Assembly (NCBI RefSeq): GCF_001887355.1
Contig: NZ_MPIN01000020.1
Span: forward strand, 72,475 to 136,474
DNA from: Cystobacter ferrugineus
GTDB lineage: Bacteria > Myxococcota > Myxococcia > Myxococcales > Myxococcaceae
Direction: 5' to 3'
Length of the DNA: 64,000 nucleotides
Every line of letters starts with the position of its first letter. Position 1 is the stretch's first letter. Position numbers and translations under genes: made by a program. Positions 36,573 through 45,536 of this stretch are shown piece by piece. The notes beneath the pieces are model-generated. The model made no database searches and was not told the DNA's origin. It was given only the letters and a program-made list of their open reading frames with translations.

Positions 36573-37574
36573 ATGCGCGCCAGTGTCATCGGTTCCGGCT
36601 CTTTTGGTACGGCTCTCGCCAACGTGCTCGCGGTGAATTGTGAGCAGGTGGGCCTGTGGGGGCGGGATGCCGCGCTGACCGAGGCCATCAACACCCGCCA
36701 CGAGAACAGCACCTACCTGCCCGGCATCCCCATCTCCCCGAGGGTGCGGGCCACGACGCACCTGCCCGAGGCCCTGCAGGGCTCGGAGCTGGTGGTGCTC
36801 GCCACCCCGAGCCATGCCACGCGCCAGGTGATGGCCCAGGCGCTGCCGTCACTGCCCCGGCACGTGCCCCTGGTGACGGTGGCGAAGGGAATCGAGAACG
36901 AGACGCTGCTCACGATGACGGAGCTCCTGGAGGACTGCCTGCCGGAGGAGTACCACCCCTACATCGCGGTGCTCTCGGGCCCGAGCTTCGCCAAGGAACT
37001 GGCCCAGCGCATGCCCACGGTGGTCACCATCGCGGCGCCCTGGGACAAGGTGGCCCTGCGCTGCCAGAAGGCGCTGCAGACGGAGACGTTCCGCTCCTAC
37101 ACCTCCAGCGACGTGGTGGGTGTGCAGTACGGCGGGGCGCTCAAGAACGTCATCGCGATCGCCGCGGGGATCGCGGACGGGCTGGGCATGGGGCACAACG
37201 CTCGGGCGGCCATCATCACCCGAGGCCTCGCGGAGATCACCCGCCTGGCGGTGCGCAAGGGAGGCAATCCCCTGACGCTCTCGGGCCTGTCGGGCATGGG
37301 CGACCTGGTGCTCACGTGCACGGGCGAGCTGAGCCGCAACCGGCACGTGGGCATGGAGCTGGGCCGGGGCCGCTCGCTCCAGGAGATCCTCGGGGACATG
37401 AAGCAGGTGGCCGAGGGCGTGAAGACGGCCCGGAGCGCGAGGGATCTGGCGCGCAAGGTGGGAGTGGAGCTGCCCATCTGCGAGCAGGTGTATGCCATCG
37501 CCTACGAGGGCAAGAGCGCCCGGGCGGCGGTGGTGGAGCTGATGACGCGCCAGCCGAAGAACGAGCTGGTCTGA
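36573..37574 (+). CDS. gpsA: NAD(P)-dependent glycerol-3-phosphate dehydrogenase
   Basis: A 333-residue cytosolic enzyme that reduces dihydroxyacetone phosphate to sn-glycerol-3-phosphate, the backbone for phospholipid synthesis. The N-terminal Rossmann motif is VIGSGSFGTALA (5-16). Family signatures SGPSFAKELA, QYGGALKNVIAIA (catalytic Lys) and GMGDLVLTCTGELSRN are intact. Length is normal. GGGAGAAG eight bases upstream supports the ATG. A hairpin follows the stop. Confidence 0.96.
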   Translation: MRASVIGSGSFGTALANVLAVNCEQVGLWGRDAALTEAINTRHENSTYLPGIPISPRVRATTHLPEALQGSELVVLATPSHATRQVMAQALPSLPRHVPLVTVAKGIENETLLTMTELLEDCLPEEYHPYIAVLSGPSFAKELAQRMPTVVTIAAPWDKVALRCQKALQTETFRSYTSSDVVGVQYGGALKNVIAIAAGIADGLGMGHNARAAIITRGLAEITRLAVRKGGNPLTLSGLSGMGDLVLTCTGELSRNRHVGMELGRGRSLQEILGDMKQVAEGVKTARSARDLARKVGVELPICEQVYAIAYEGKSARAAVVELMTRQPKNELV

Positions 37575-37588
37575 GAGCGCGGAGCGGG

Positions 37589-37604
37589 CCGGGCGCCCGC
37601 CCGG
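37589..37604 (+). terminator. Hairpin after gpsA
   Basis: A 6-bp GC stem (CCGGGC with GCCCGG) and 4-base loop lies 15 bases after the stop. No T-run. Confidence 0.4.
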
Positions 37605-37611
37605 AGCGGTC

Positions 37612-37755
37612 GCTCAGGAGCAGGACATCGAGCGGGTTGAGGCTGGCCGCCTCGACGCGGATCAGCACCTCGTCGGGTCCGAACTCCGGCGTGGGGATGT
37701 CCTCGATGACCACGTTCCCGAGGTCGCCATATCCATGAATGCGGGCGGCCTTCAT
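37612..37755 (-). pseudogene. N-terminal fragment of a zinc-type quinone oxidoreductase
   Basis: From ATG 37755 the frame encodes MKAARIHGYGDLGNVVIED and VEAASLNPLDVLLLS, the first ~48 residues of a medium-chain (quinone/alcohol) dehydrogenase whose normal length is about 310-330. Similarity ends at about 37612 and the frame continues into sequence antisense to gpsA. The nucleotide-binding and most catalytic parts are missing, so it is a truncated gene. Its start overlaps the ester cyclase stop as ATGA. Confidence 0.8.
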
Positions 37756-38234
37756 GACGCGGCCTCCTTTTGAGAGGTAGCGGGGGCGGGCCAGGCACCG
37801 ACCTGGTTCAGCATTCCGAACCAATCCTCGAGATGCCAGGTGTGGGTGATGCGGCCGTTCTCGAGGTGGTGGAACTCGTGCAGGGGGACGTGGATGACCT
37901 TGCCGGTGGGCGCGATGCCGAACCATTCCCCCTGATGCGTGCCGGTGATGAGGGCGCGCACGCCGGCCCGGCCCGGCGCTCCAATGATCTCCTGGATGGT
38001 GATCTGGATATCGGGAAACGCCGCGATGAAGCCCCGGATGATGGGTTTGAGCCCCTCGGGGCCCGGGGCTTGACCCGGCGCCAGCGGAATATCCTTCCAA
38101 TCCGTGGTCACGGCCTCATCGAGAAGATCCGGATTCTTCTCGCTGAAGGCGCGGTAGAGTGTCTCGATGGCGCGCTGCTCGGTGGCTGTCAGCCCTGTCT
38201 CCTGGGGCGGCGCCGCGTCTTTTTCTCTCTTCAT
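37752..38234 (-). CDS. SnoaL-like ester cyclase/nuclear-transport-factor-2 fold protein
   Basis: A 160-residue NTF2-fold protein. The core has LYRAFSEKNPDLLDEAVTTD, GFIAAFPDIQITIQEII, GTHQGEWFGIAPTGK and the paired LENGRITHTWHLEDWFGML, the pattern of SnoaL/polyketide-cyclase or detoxifying ester cyclases. Substrate unknown. AGGAC upstream supports ATG 38234; the longer frame to 38357 runs through the LysR promoter. It is divergent from the LysR gene, so that regulator likely controls it. It was once co-translated with the now-truncated oxidoreductase gene. Confidence 0.8.
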   Translation of the reverse strand: MKREKDAAPPQETGLTATEQRAIETLYRAFSEKNPDLLDEAVTTDWKDIPLAPGQAPGPEGLKPIIRGFIAAFPDIQITIQEIIGAPGRAGVRALITGTHQGEWFGIAPTGKVIHVPLHEFHHLENGRITHTWHLEDWFGMLNQVGAWPAPATSQKEAAS

Positions 38235-38345
38235 GATGCTTGTCCTTGCCTCGTGGCTGGGTTTGGGACGTGCCCGACGAGGACAAGATAGGTGTGGCCA
38301 GACCATTATTGAAATCGATTGATGATATGTGTGAGCATCCACGGC
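38235..38345. promoter_or_regulatory. Divergent LysR control region
   Basis: A 111-base interval between the ester cyclase and LysR start codons. AATCGATT, an 8-bp palindrome, lies in its AT-rich half near the LysR start, a plausible regulator-binding site. Typical LysR genes bind and regulate such divergent promoters. Confidence 0.45.
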
Positions 38346-39302
38346 ATGGATTTGCATGGCATCGATCTCAACCTGCTCGTCGCGTTCGACGCGCTCATGG
38401 CCGAGCGCAGCGTCACCCGGGCCGGGACACGGATTGGAAGGACCCAGCCGGCGATGAGCGCCGCCTTGTCACGGTTGCGCGCGCTGCTGCGCGACGAGCT
38501 CTTCGTGCGCGGCCCCAGCGGGCTCCAGCCGACGCCCCGGGCGCTCGAACTGGCCGAGCCGCTCTCGCGCGCCCTGGCGCAGATCCAGCGCACGCTGGAG
38601 TTCACCCAGGTGTTCGAGCCGGCCTCGTCGACGGGGACATTCACGATCGGCCTGCAGGAGCATCCCGCGTTCGTCCTGCTCCCTCGCCTGGTGTCGGCCT
38701 TGCGCGCGGTGGCGCCCCACATCACGTTGCACGTGCGCGGCTTCACGGCACGGGACGATGCGATCGGCATGTTGGATGCCGGTGAGGCCGACGTGACCAT
38801 CGGGGTGCCGCCGGCATCGACCGAGCGGATTCTCACGCGTCCCCTATTCGAGGAGCGCTTCGTCTGCGTCCTGCGCAAGGATCATCCGGCGGGCCGCCGA
38901 CCGCTCGACCTCGATGGCTTCCTCGCGCTGTCGCACCTGCTGGTGTCGCCCGAGAATGAGCGCTTTGGCCACGTGGACGCGGCACTCGCGAAGCGCGGCT
39001 TGAAGCGCCGGCTCGGGCTGACCCTCCCGCAGATGTACGCGGCGCCGAGGCTCGTGGCCTCTTCGGACATGATCGCGACGCTGATGGAGGGGGTGATCGA
39101 GGCCTCGGGTATGGCGGACGCGCTCCGCGTCCTGCCGCCGCCGATAGAACTGGCCCCCGCGGCCTTCGTCCTGTCCTGGCACCGGCGCAATGAGGCCCAT
39201 CCCGCGCAGCGCTGGTTCCGCGACTGCATCGCGGCCCAGGTCCTGGAGCAGCAGGAGGGCCGACGAGGCCGGAAGGGCTCCTCGCGCGCGAGGGCTCAGT
39301 AG
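38346..39302 (+). CDS. LysR-family transcriptional regulator
   Basis: A 318-residue regulator. The winged helix-turn-helix occupies 1-65 (LNLLVAFDALMAERSVTRA, TQPAMSAALSRLR), followed by a linker helix and an effector-binding domain (about 90-300). The coinducer is unknown. I prefer ATG 38346 (MDLHGIDLN) to the earlier frame start at 38319, as LysR proteins start just before the first helix. Its end overlaps the convergent wHTH gene by 7 bases. Confidence 0.92.
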   Translation: MDLHGIDLNLLVAFDALMAERSVTRAGTRIGRTQPAMSAALSRLRALLRDELFVRGPSGLQPTPRALELAEPLSRALAQIQRTLEFTQVFEPASSTGTFTIGLQEHPAFVLLPRLVSALRAVAPHITLHVRGFTARDDAIGMLDAGEADVTIGVPPASTERILTRPLFEERFVCVLRKDHPAGRRPLDLDGFLALSHLLVSPENERFGHVDAALAKRGLKRRLGLTLPQMYAAPRLVASSDMIATLMEGVIEASGMADALRVLPPPIELAPAAFVLSWHRRNEAHPAQRWFRDCIAAQVLEQQEGRRGRKGSSRARAQ

Positions 39303-39730
39303 CGCTTCTTGCCGCCCACGCCCTTCACGCACCACACCGTCTGGTGCTTGGTGGTGTGGTGCGACAGGAGCAGGCCGTCCTGCTCCATCTGGTTGAGCAG
39401 CCGCACGAGCTTGCCGCGCTCCAGCCCCGTGGACTCCACCAGCATGGGGGTCTCCAGGCCGGCGGGGAAGCGGCGCAGCTCCTCGATGATGAGCTTCTTG
39501 AACTCGGCCTTCACGGCGCCATCCATCTCCTGGGCCCGGGAGGCCTGGAGGATGGCCAGCGACACCAGCCCCAGCACGAGGATGGCCAGGGCGGGGTAGA
39601 CGATGTGGCTGTTGCGCTCGAGCAGCTCGAAGTAGTTCGGGTCCACCGACGAGGCGGGCCCGTCGGGGCGCGGCTCGAGGCCCGGAATCTGGATCTGCGC
39701 CAGGAGGATGAGGGAAGGGGGGAAGGACAC
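39296..39730 (-). CDS. Membrane protein with C-terminal winged-helix-like domain
   Basis: A 144-residue protein from GTG 39730 (or 162 from 39784). A possible signal segment and one membrane helix (IVYPALAILVLGLVSLAIL) are followed by a cytoplasmic region with LRRFPAGLETPMLVESTGLE and KLVRLLNQMEQDGLLLS, which reads as a winged helix-turn-helix of the MarR/PadR-like type, then a basic tail. A DNA-binding domain tied to a membrane is uncommon; a transmembrane one-component regulator is one reading. No target is visible. It ends 7 bases inside the LysR gene and is 58 bases from hflX. Confidence 0.6.
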   Translation of the reverse strand: MSFPPSLILLAQIQIPGLEPRPDGPASSVDPNYFELLERNSHIVYPALAILVLGLVSLAILQASRAQEMDGAVKAEFKKLIIEELRRFPAGLETPMLVESTGLERGKLVRLLNQMEQDGLLLSHHTTKHQTVWCVKGVGGKKRY

Positions 39731-39788
39731 GGCCCCGGGACTGTAGAGGCACCCGGGGCCGCCCGCAACCTCACCGCCCGTCACCGGG

Positions 39789-41441
39789 CTACATCACGCC
39801 CAGGCTCTGCGAGGCGCCCTCGGCGAAGAGGGTGGTGTCCGCCTTGGCCAGGAGCGAGGCCAGGCCCTCACGGCGCGCGGCGCTGATGGCCACGCCTCCG
39901 CGCGAGCGCAGCAGGGCCTCCACGTCGTCGGGCGCCAGCAGCTCCGCCTTGTTCCACACCATGAGGCGGGGCTTCTGCATCAGATCGAGTGACTCGAGGA
40001 TGTTCTCCACCGCCTCCACCTGCTCGTCACGCGAGGGATCGTTGGCGTCCACCACGTGCAGCAGCAGGTCCGCGTCGTACAACTCCTCCAGCGTGGCGCG
40101 GAAGGCGGCGACGAGATCCTTGGGCAGATCGCGGATGAAACCCACCGTGTCGGTGATGATGACCTCGCGCTCCTGGGGGAAGCGCAGCCGGCGGCTGGTG
40201 GGATCCAACGTGGCGAACAGCTTGTTCTCCGCGAGCACTTCCGCGCCGGTGATGGCGTTGAGCAGCGTGGACTTGCCCGCGTTGGTGTAGCCCACGATGG
40301 AGATGATGGGCAGGTCGCGCCGGTTGCGCTGGGCCCGCCGCACCTCGCGCTCGCGCGAGAGCGTGTCGATGCGCTTCTCCAGGTGGTTGATGCGATCACG
40401 CGCGCGGCGGCGATCGATCTCGAGCTTCGTTTCACCGGGGCCTCGTCCGCCGATGCCACCCGCGAGACGGCTGAGCGAGGTGTCACTCTGCACGAGCCGG
40501 GGCAGGCGGTACTTGAGCTGGGCGAGCTCCACCTGGAGCTTACCCTCGGCGCTCTGCGCCCGCTGGGCGAAGATGTCGAGGATGAGCTGGCTGCGGTCGA
40601 TGACCTTGAGGCTGGTGGCCTCGCTGATGTGGCGCCCCTGCGAGGGGGTGAGGTCCTTGTCGAAGATGAGCACGTCGGCCATGGCCTGCATGGAGCGCAG
40701 GTTGAGCTCCTCGAGCTTGCCGCGGCCGATGAGGTAGCGCGGGTCGGCCTCGCGGCGCATCTGCAGCACGCTGTCGAGCACCTCGACGCCGGCGGTGCGC
40801 GCCAGCTCCTTGAGCTCGGAGAGGCTGGCCTCGGCGGCGGCGCGGTTGCCATCCAGGCACACGGCCACGAGCAGGGCCTTGTCGCGGCCGGACACGGCGC
40901 GCGCGGCGGCCTTGCGGCTGAGCTCCTCCTCCAGTGCCTCCAGGGTGTCGAGCACGTCGGGCTGGCCGTCGTGGACATCCGGCAGGGTGGAGACGCTCCA
41001 GAAGTCCCCCGTGCCGTTCTCGGGCACCAGGTGGGCGTAGTGCAGCACGCCGGGCAGACCGTCGTGGCCCACGCCGATGGCGGCCACCATGTCCAGGCGC
41101 AGGAGCGCCAGGTCCGTCAGGTCGTCCTTGGTGAGCGGCTCGCTCTTGAGGTGGGTGTGCACGAGGCGCAGGCCACGCAGACGCACCTGGCCGGCGCGGG
41201 CACGGCCGATGTCCGGCAGTTCCAGCTTGTGGGCGTTGCCCACCACCACGTGTTCGATTTCCCCCTTGCGGTTGAGGAGCACGCCCACCTGGCGGTTGGT
41301 CTCCCTCGACAGCTCGGTGAGGTGGCGGGCCAGCTCGGGGGAGACGATCTCATGGGGCGACACACGGCGCCGATAGGTGTTGCGCAGCCGGCTCTGCTCG
41401 CTCGCCTTGAGGCCCAGGGTGTTGCCGTAGATTTCCTTCAA
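39789..41441 (-). CDS. hflX: GTPase HflX
   Basis: A 550-residue ribosome-associated GTPase that splits or rescues ribosomes under stress. The G domain has GYTNAGKSTLLNA (G1), TDTVGFI (G3) and WNKAE (G4). Upstream is the HflX domain with YLIGRGKLEEL, DLTPSQGRHISEA and the Gly-rich GGIGGRGPGETKLE. The N-terminal ~180 residues are an extension seen in related bacteria. There is no ATG; I chose TTG 41441 because KEIYGNTLGLKASEQ follows it, with GGGAG 11 bases upstream. A TTG at 41507 is the alternative. Confidence 0.9.
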   Translation of the reverse strand: MKEIYGNTLGLKASEQSRLRNTYRRRVSPHEIVSPELARHLTELSRETNRQVGVLLNRKGEIEHVVVGNAHKLELPDIGRARAGQVRLRGLRLVHTHLKSEPLTKDDLTDLALLRLDMVAAIGVGHDGLPGVLHYAHLVPENGTGDFWSVSTLPDVHDGQPDVLDTLEALEEELSRKAAARAVSGRDKALLVAVCLDGNRAAAEASLSELKELARTAGVEVLDSVLQMRREADPRYLIGRGKLEELNLRSMQAMADVLIFDKDLTPSQGRHISEATSLKVIDRSQLILDIFAQRAQSAEGKLQVELAQLKYRLPRLVQSDTSLSRLAGGIGGRGPGETKLEIDRRRARDRINHLEKRIDTLSREREVRRAQRNRRDLPIISIVGYTNAGKSTLLNAITGAEVLAENKLFATLDPTSRRLRFPQEREVIITDTVGFIRDLPKDLVAAFRATLEELYDADLLLHVVDANDPSRDEQVEAVENILESLDLMQKPRLMVWNKAELLAPDDVEALLRSRGGVAISAARREGLASLLAKADTTLFAEGASQSLGVM

Positions 41442-41609
41442 AAGTGTTCTTCTCCCGCGCGGAGGGAAGGGCGCCCGCGCCTCGCCGTCGGATCGGATGT
41501 GAACCAAGCATAAGGGCCTGTCCGGCGGGTTTCATCCCCCCGGGTGCCCAAATCGCCGACCTGTGACAACACGCATCCCTGACACGAACTTCCGTCGTAC
41601 CCTGCGCGC

Positions 41610-42737
41610 GTGAACCTTTCCGGACGAGACGCGGTGCGCGCCGCGCGGCGCGTGGTGGTGAAGATCGGCACCAATGCCCTCACCCATGCGACGGGGCGCT
41701 TCAACCGGGCCCACTTCGACGCGCTGAGCGAGGATCTGCTCTGGGCGGCCCAGGGCCGGGAGCTGGTGGTGGTGTCCAGTGGCGCCATCGCCCTGGGGGT
41801 GGAGCGGCTGGGGTTACCCGCGCGCCCCAAGGATATTCCCGGCAAACAGGCCTGCGCGGCGGTGGGGCAGAGCCGCCTCATGCGGGCCTACGAGGAGGCG
41901 TTCGACCGGGCCAACCGCCGCGTGGCGCAGATCCTCCTCACCCATGGGGACGTGCAGGACCGGCGGCGCTACCTCAACGTGAAGCACGCGCTGGAGCGCC
42001 TCCTGGAGGCCCAGGTGGTGCCCATCATCAACGAGAACGACACCGTGTCCGTGGACGAGCTCAAGTTCGGCGACAACGACACGCTGGCGGGCCTCGTCGC
42101 GGGTGGCGTGGAGGCCGACGCCCTCATCATCCTGTCCGACGTGGAGGGGCTCTTCACCGCGGACCCGCGCAAGAACCCCGACGCCCAGATGCTCTCCGTG
42201 GTGGATGCCGTCACGCCCGAGCTGCTCGCGCTCGCGGGGGGCTCGGGCAGCCAGGTGGGCACCGGCGGCATGACCACCAAGGTGCGCGCCGCCGCGCGCG
42301 CCGCCGAGTCGGGCGTGCGCTGCGTCATCACCTCGGGGGCCGTGCCGGGCCGCCTGCGCGCGGTGCTCTCGGGCGAGTCCGTGGGCACCCTCTTCGAGAG
42401 TTCCGGCAGTCGGCGCAGCGCACGCACCGCGTGGATCGCCCATGCCCTCAAGCCCAAGGGCCGGCTGATCGTGGACGCCGGGGCGCGCGCGGCCGTCACC
42501 GCCGGCAAGCGCAGCCTGCTGCCCTCGGGCATCCGCTCGGTGGAGGGGGACTTCGGCCGGGGAGACCCGGTGGACCTCGTGGACGCCCAGGGGCAGGTGT
42601 TCGCCCGGGGCTTGAGCGCCTACGAAGACGGGGAGTTGCGGCGCATCGCGGGGCTCAAGAGCGCCGACATCGAGTCCGTGCTCGGCTACCGCTACCTCGA
42701 CGAGGCCGTGCACCGCGACGACCTCGCCGTCCTCTGA
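41610..42737 (+). CDS. proB: Glutamate 5-kinase
   Basis: A 375-residue cytosolic enzyme that phosphorylates glutamate as the first step of proline synthesis. The amino-acid-kinase domain has VVVKIGTNAL, VVVSSGAIALG, IINENDTVSVDE and LIILSDVEGLF, and GTGGMTTKVRAA. A PUA domain fills the last ~90 residues (GRLIVDAGARAAV, SVEGDFGRGDPVDL). Start is GTG 41610. proA is not in the window next to it. It is divergent from hflX. Confidence 0.96.
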   Translation: MNLSGRDAVRAARRVVVKIGTNALTHATGRFNRAHFDALSEDLLWAAQGRELVVVSSGAIALGVERLGLPARPKDIPGKQACAAVGQSRLMRAYEEAFDRANRRVAQILLTHGDVQDRRRYLNVKHALERLLEAQVVPIINENDTVSVDELKFGDNDTLAGLVAGGVEADALIILSDVEGLFTADPRKNPDAQMLSVVDAVTPELLALAGGSGSQVGTGGMTTKVRAAARAAESGVRCVITSGAVPGRLRAVLSGESVGTLFESSGSRRSARTAWIAHALKPKGRLIVDAGARAAVTAGKRSLLPSGIRSVEGDFGRGDPVDLVDAQGQVFARGLSAYEDGELRRIAGLKSADIESVLGYRYLDEAVHRDDLAVL

Positions 42738-42748
42738 GGCACCGCCAG

Positions 42749-42770
42749 CCGCCGGCGCGTGGCCCGGCGG
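42749..42770. terminator. Terminator between convergent genes
   Basis: A 7-bp stem (CCGCCGG with CCGGCGG) with an 8-base loop lies in the 37-base gap between proB and the convergent exported-protein gene. No T-run. Confidence 0.5.
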
Positions 42771-42774
42771 GCGA

Positions 42775-43251
42775 TCAGATGGTCAGGCCGGAGTCGGACG
42801 CCTCGGCATCCCGCGTCAGGTCCATCAGCGCGCGGAACTCGGGCGAGTCCACCTTCATGAGGAGCAGTGACACTTCCAGGTCGCCCGGCCAGCGGCCGAG
42901 CTGCACGCGGCGCTCCTGGCCGTGCAGCAGCGACAGCTCCGAGTGGCCCTTGAGCTCCGGCAGGGCCAGGTCCAGCTCCAGGTGGAACGCCTTGCCCTCG
43001 GCGGTGGGGGTGAGCACCAGGCGGTAGTCGGGCTGCTGGGCACCGGGCTTGCGCCGCTCGGCGCGCACCGTGCGGCCCGTCTCCCCGAGCAGCTTGGGCT
43101 GGGCCACGAGCCGCCCCTCGCGCCGGACCTCCAGCGCGAAATACAGCGGCTCGGCCTCCGCCTCGCGGGGCAGGGCCGTCAGCGCGACACACGCCCACCC
43201 CACCAGCACCAGTGCGAGCCAGGCCTTCTTGATGAGGGTGGAGCGCGTCAT
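42775..43251 (-). CDS. Exported hypothetical protein
   Basis: A 158-residue protein with a signal peptide (about 1-33, ending EAEAEP region) and no lipobox. The mature part is beta-rich (YRLVLTPTAEG, HLELDLALPELKGHSELSLL) and could be a small periplasmic domain. The family is not recognised. It converges with proB. Confidence 0.65.
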   Translation of the reverse strand: MTRSTLIKKAWLALVLVGWACVALTALPREAEAEPLYFALEVRREGRLVAQPKLLGETGRTVRAERRKPGAQQPDYRLVLTPTAEGKAFHLELDLALPELKGHSELSLLHGQERRVQLGRWPGDLEVSLLLMKVDSPEFRALMDLTRDAEASDSGLTI

Positions 43252-43589
43252 GAGGAATCCCTTTATTGGAGCCGCACGCCTTGTCTGGGCGCTTGGACCT
43301 CCGCCAGACGAGCACGCCCCGGCCGGCTGCGTGCGCGGTCGATTCTAAGGAATATCCTGGCGGCTCGCCATTCGCGACCTCTTCCCCCTGGCTCGCCCCC
43401 CTGCTGCCCGGGTCGGTGTCCCCCATCCATGAACGTACCTGCTTTTCCGTTCAGTAAAAAGCTGTCCAGGGACGCTGGCGCCGAGTAGATCCACGGGTGG
43501 TGGGGAACGGCGGCGGGCATCCGTCCGTCTCCGGACGTCCTCGCCTTGACCCGGCGCGAGCCTTTTGCGCATTGTCGAAGACCTTCCGA
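43252..43589. promoter_or_regulatory. 338-base intergenic region between divergent genes
   Basis: Non-coding stretch between the exported protein and the first WYL gene. It must hold both promoters. AT-richer spots lie near 43340-43360 and 43430-43465. No repeat, RNA gene or clear operator was seen. In-frame codons extend the WYL frame to 43497 but lack a start with a ribosome-binding site. Confidence 0.4.
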
Positions 43590-44609
43590 ATGGACCGGAC
43601 CGAACGTCTCCTTGATCTCGTGGCCCTGTTCCTGGACGCTCGGGAACCCATCTCCTGGGCGGAGCTGCGCGACCATTTCCCCCAGGACTACCGGGGCACC
43701 TCCGACGACGCCGCCGAGCGCAAGTTCGAGCGCGACAAGGCGGAGCTGTTGGAGCTCGGCTTCCCGCTCACCTACATCCAGGGCGACGACGAGCGGAAGG
43801 ATGGCTACATCGTCGACCGCGACGCCTACTACCTGCCCGAGGTGGACCTCACCAAGGAGGAGCTGGCGGTGCTCTACGCCGCGGGCAGCGCCGCGCTCAC
43901 CTCCGGGGCCTTTCCCGGCCGGGACGACCTGTCGCATGCCCTGCGCAAGATTGGTTTCTTCGCCGGCGACGCGCTGCCCACCCCCCGGGTGCGCATGGAG
44001 CTGGGCACGGAGCAGGACGGGCCCAGACTGGCCGCGTACCTGGAGCAGCTCTGGAGCGCGTGCGCCGCGCGCAAGTGGGTGCAGATGACCTATGGCTCGC
44101 CCAAGCGGCTCGACCTGTCCGAGCGCCGGGTGGAGCCGTACGGACTCGCGCTGCGCCGGGGCATCTGGACGCTGGTGGGCTACTGTCACCTGCGCCAGGG
44201 CATCCGCACCTTCCACGTGCACCGCATCCGTACCCTCAAGGTGAACACCGCCCGGCCGCGCACCCCGGACTTCGAGGTGCCCACGAACTTCTCCGCGGAT
44301 GACTACGTGGCCAGCTACCCCTGGCAGCACCGCTTCCATGAGCGCGTGGAGGCTCGCCTGCGCCTCACCGGCGAGCTGGCCTCGCGCGCCGCCTCGCTCT
44401 TTCCCGGCGCGCACGTCACCCCGGCTCCGGAGGGCCAGGGCATGCTCGTGACACTGCCGGTGACGTTCCTGGATGGGCTCCTGCGCTTCTGCCTCCAGCT
44501 CGGTCCGGACTGCCACGTGGAGGCCCCGGACAAGGCGCGCGAGGCCGTGGCCACCATGGCCCGGCGCATCCTGGAGAAGCACGGCGAGAAGCCCGAGGTG
44601 CAGGCATGA
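43590..44609 (+). CDS. WYL-domain regulator, first of a pair
   Basis: A 339-residue helix-turn-helix plus WYL regulator. The N-terminal HTH (MDRTERLLDLVALFLDARE) is followed by the WYL domain: KWVQMTYGSPKRL, RRVEPYGLALRRGIWTLVGYC and RTFHVHRIRTLKV. A C-terminal extension resembles WCX. Such pairs resemble PafB/PafC, which control DNA-damage genes in actinobacteria; here the target is unknown. Its stop overlaps the next gene as ATGA. Confidence 0.88.
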   Translation: MDRTERLLDLVALFLDAREPISWAELRDHFPQDYRGTSDDAAERKFERDKAELLELGFPLTYIQGDDERKDGYIVDRDAYYLPEVDLTKEELAVLYAAGSAALTSGAFPGRDDLSHALRKIGFFAGDALPTPRVRMELGTEQDGPRLAAYLEQLWSACAARKWVQMTYGSPKRLDLSERRVEPYGLALRRGIWTLVGYCHLRQGIRTFHVHRIRTLKVNTARPRTPDFEVPTNFSADDYVASYPWQHRFHERVEARLRLTGELASRAASLFPGAHVTPAPEGQGMLVTLPVTFLDGLLRFCLQLGPDCHVEAPDKAREAVATMARRILEKHGEKPEVQA

Positions 44610-45529
44610 GCGTCCACGAGCGTCTGCGCCGCCTGCTGTTCCTCGTGCCCTATGTGTCCTCGCGCCAGGGAATCACCGTGGAGGAGCTGGCGCGCGCCCT
44701 CAACGTCAGCCGGGAGCACCTGCTCGAGGACCTGGATCTGCTCACCTGCGTGGGCCGGCCCCCCTTCAACCCGGACGACTACATCGACATCTACGTCGAG
44801 AACGACCGCGTCTACGTGGATCTGGATCAGCGCCTGTCCGCGCCTCCGCGCCTGACGGTGGGCGAGGCCTCGGCCCTGGCCGCCGCGGCGGAGCTGCTGC
44901 GTCCGGCGGCCGGCGACACGCTGCGCGGCGCGGTGGAGAAGCTCGAGCGCGTGCTGCCTCCGGGCGCGGGGGCGCGCTTCCGCGAGATGTACCGGAAGAT
45001 CGACGCCGCGCTGGAGGCGCCCGAGGCCCTGGGCCCGCTCACCCAGGCCATCCACGGCCGCTACGAGGTGACGTTCGACTACACGGCCCCCGGACGGGGT
45101 GCCCCCGAGCCCCGGCGTGCCCGGCCGCTCGAGCTGCTCAGCCACCGCGGCCAGTGGTACCTGCAGGCCTTCTGCCTCACCCGCGAGGACGAGCGGCTCT
45201 TCCGGGTGGACCGGATGGGGGCGCTCTCGCTCACCACCACCCTGTTCCAGCCGCGCGAGGGCGCCCGGGCCGAGGTGCCCAACCCCGCCCGCCGCGACGC
45301 GGACGTCCGGGTGCTCTTCACCCCGCTGGTGGCCCCCTATGTCCGGGAGCGCTTCGGCGAGGACGCTCGCCTGCTCGCGGACGGGAGCGTCGAGGTGCGG
45401 GTCGCCGGAGACAATGAGCGCTGGTTGACGCAGTGGGTGCTATCGTTCGGCGGCGAGGCCGAGGTGCTTGAGCCTGCCTCGGCCCGTGCGGCCGTGGCGC
45501 GAGCGGCGAAGGCCGCGCTAGGAGTCTGA
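44606..45529 (+). CDS. WYL-domain regulator, second of a pair
   Basis: A 307-residue paralogue of the preceding gene: HTH (RLRRLLFLVPYVSSRQGIT, EELARALNVS), then WYL (YEVTFDYTAPGRG, RRARPLELLSHRGQWYLQAFC, RLFRVDRMGAL) and WCX-like C-terminus. ATGA overlap with the first gene implies equal expression and possibly a heterodimer. It ends 7 bases before the FHA gene. Confidence 0.88.
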   Translation: MSVHERLRRLLFLVPYVSSRQGITVEELARALNVSREHLLEDLDLLTCVGRPPFNPDDYIDIYVENDRVYVDLDQRLSAPPRLTVGEASALAAAAELLRPAAGDTLRGAVEKLERVLPPGAGARFREMYRKIDAALEAPEALGPLTQAIHGRYEVTFDYTAPGRGAPEPRRARPLELLSHRGQWYLQAFCLTREDERLFRVDRMGALSLTTTLFQPREGARAEVPNPARRDADVRVLFTPLVAPYVRERFGEDARLLADGSVEVRVAGDNERWLTQWVLSFGGEAEVLEPASARAAVARAAKAALGV

Positions 45530-45536
45530 GGGTTTC

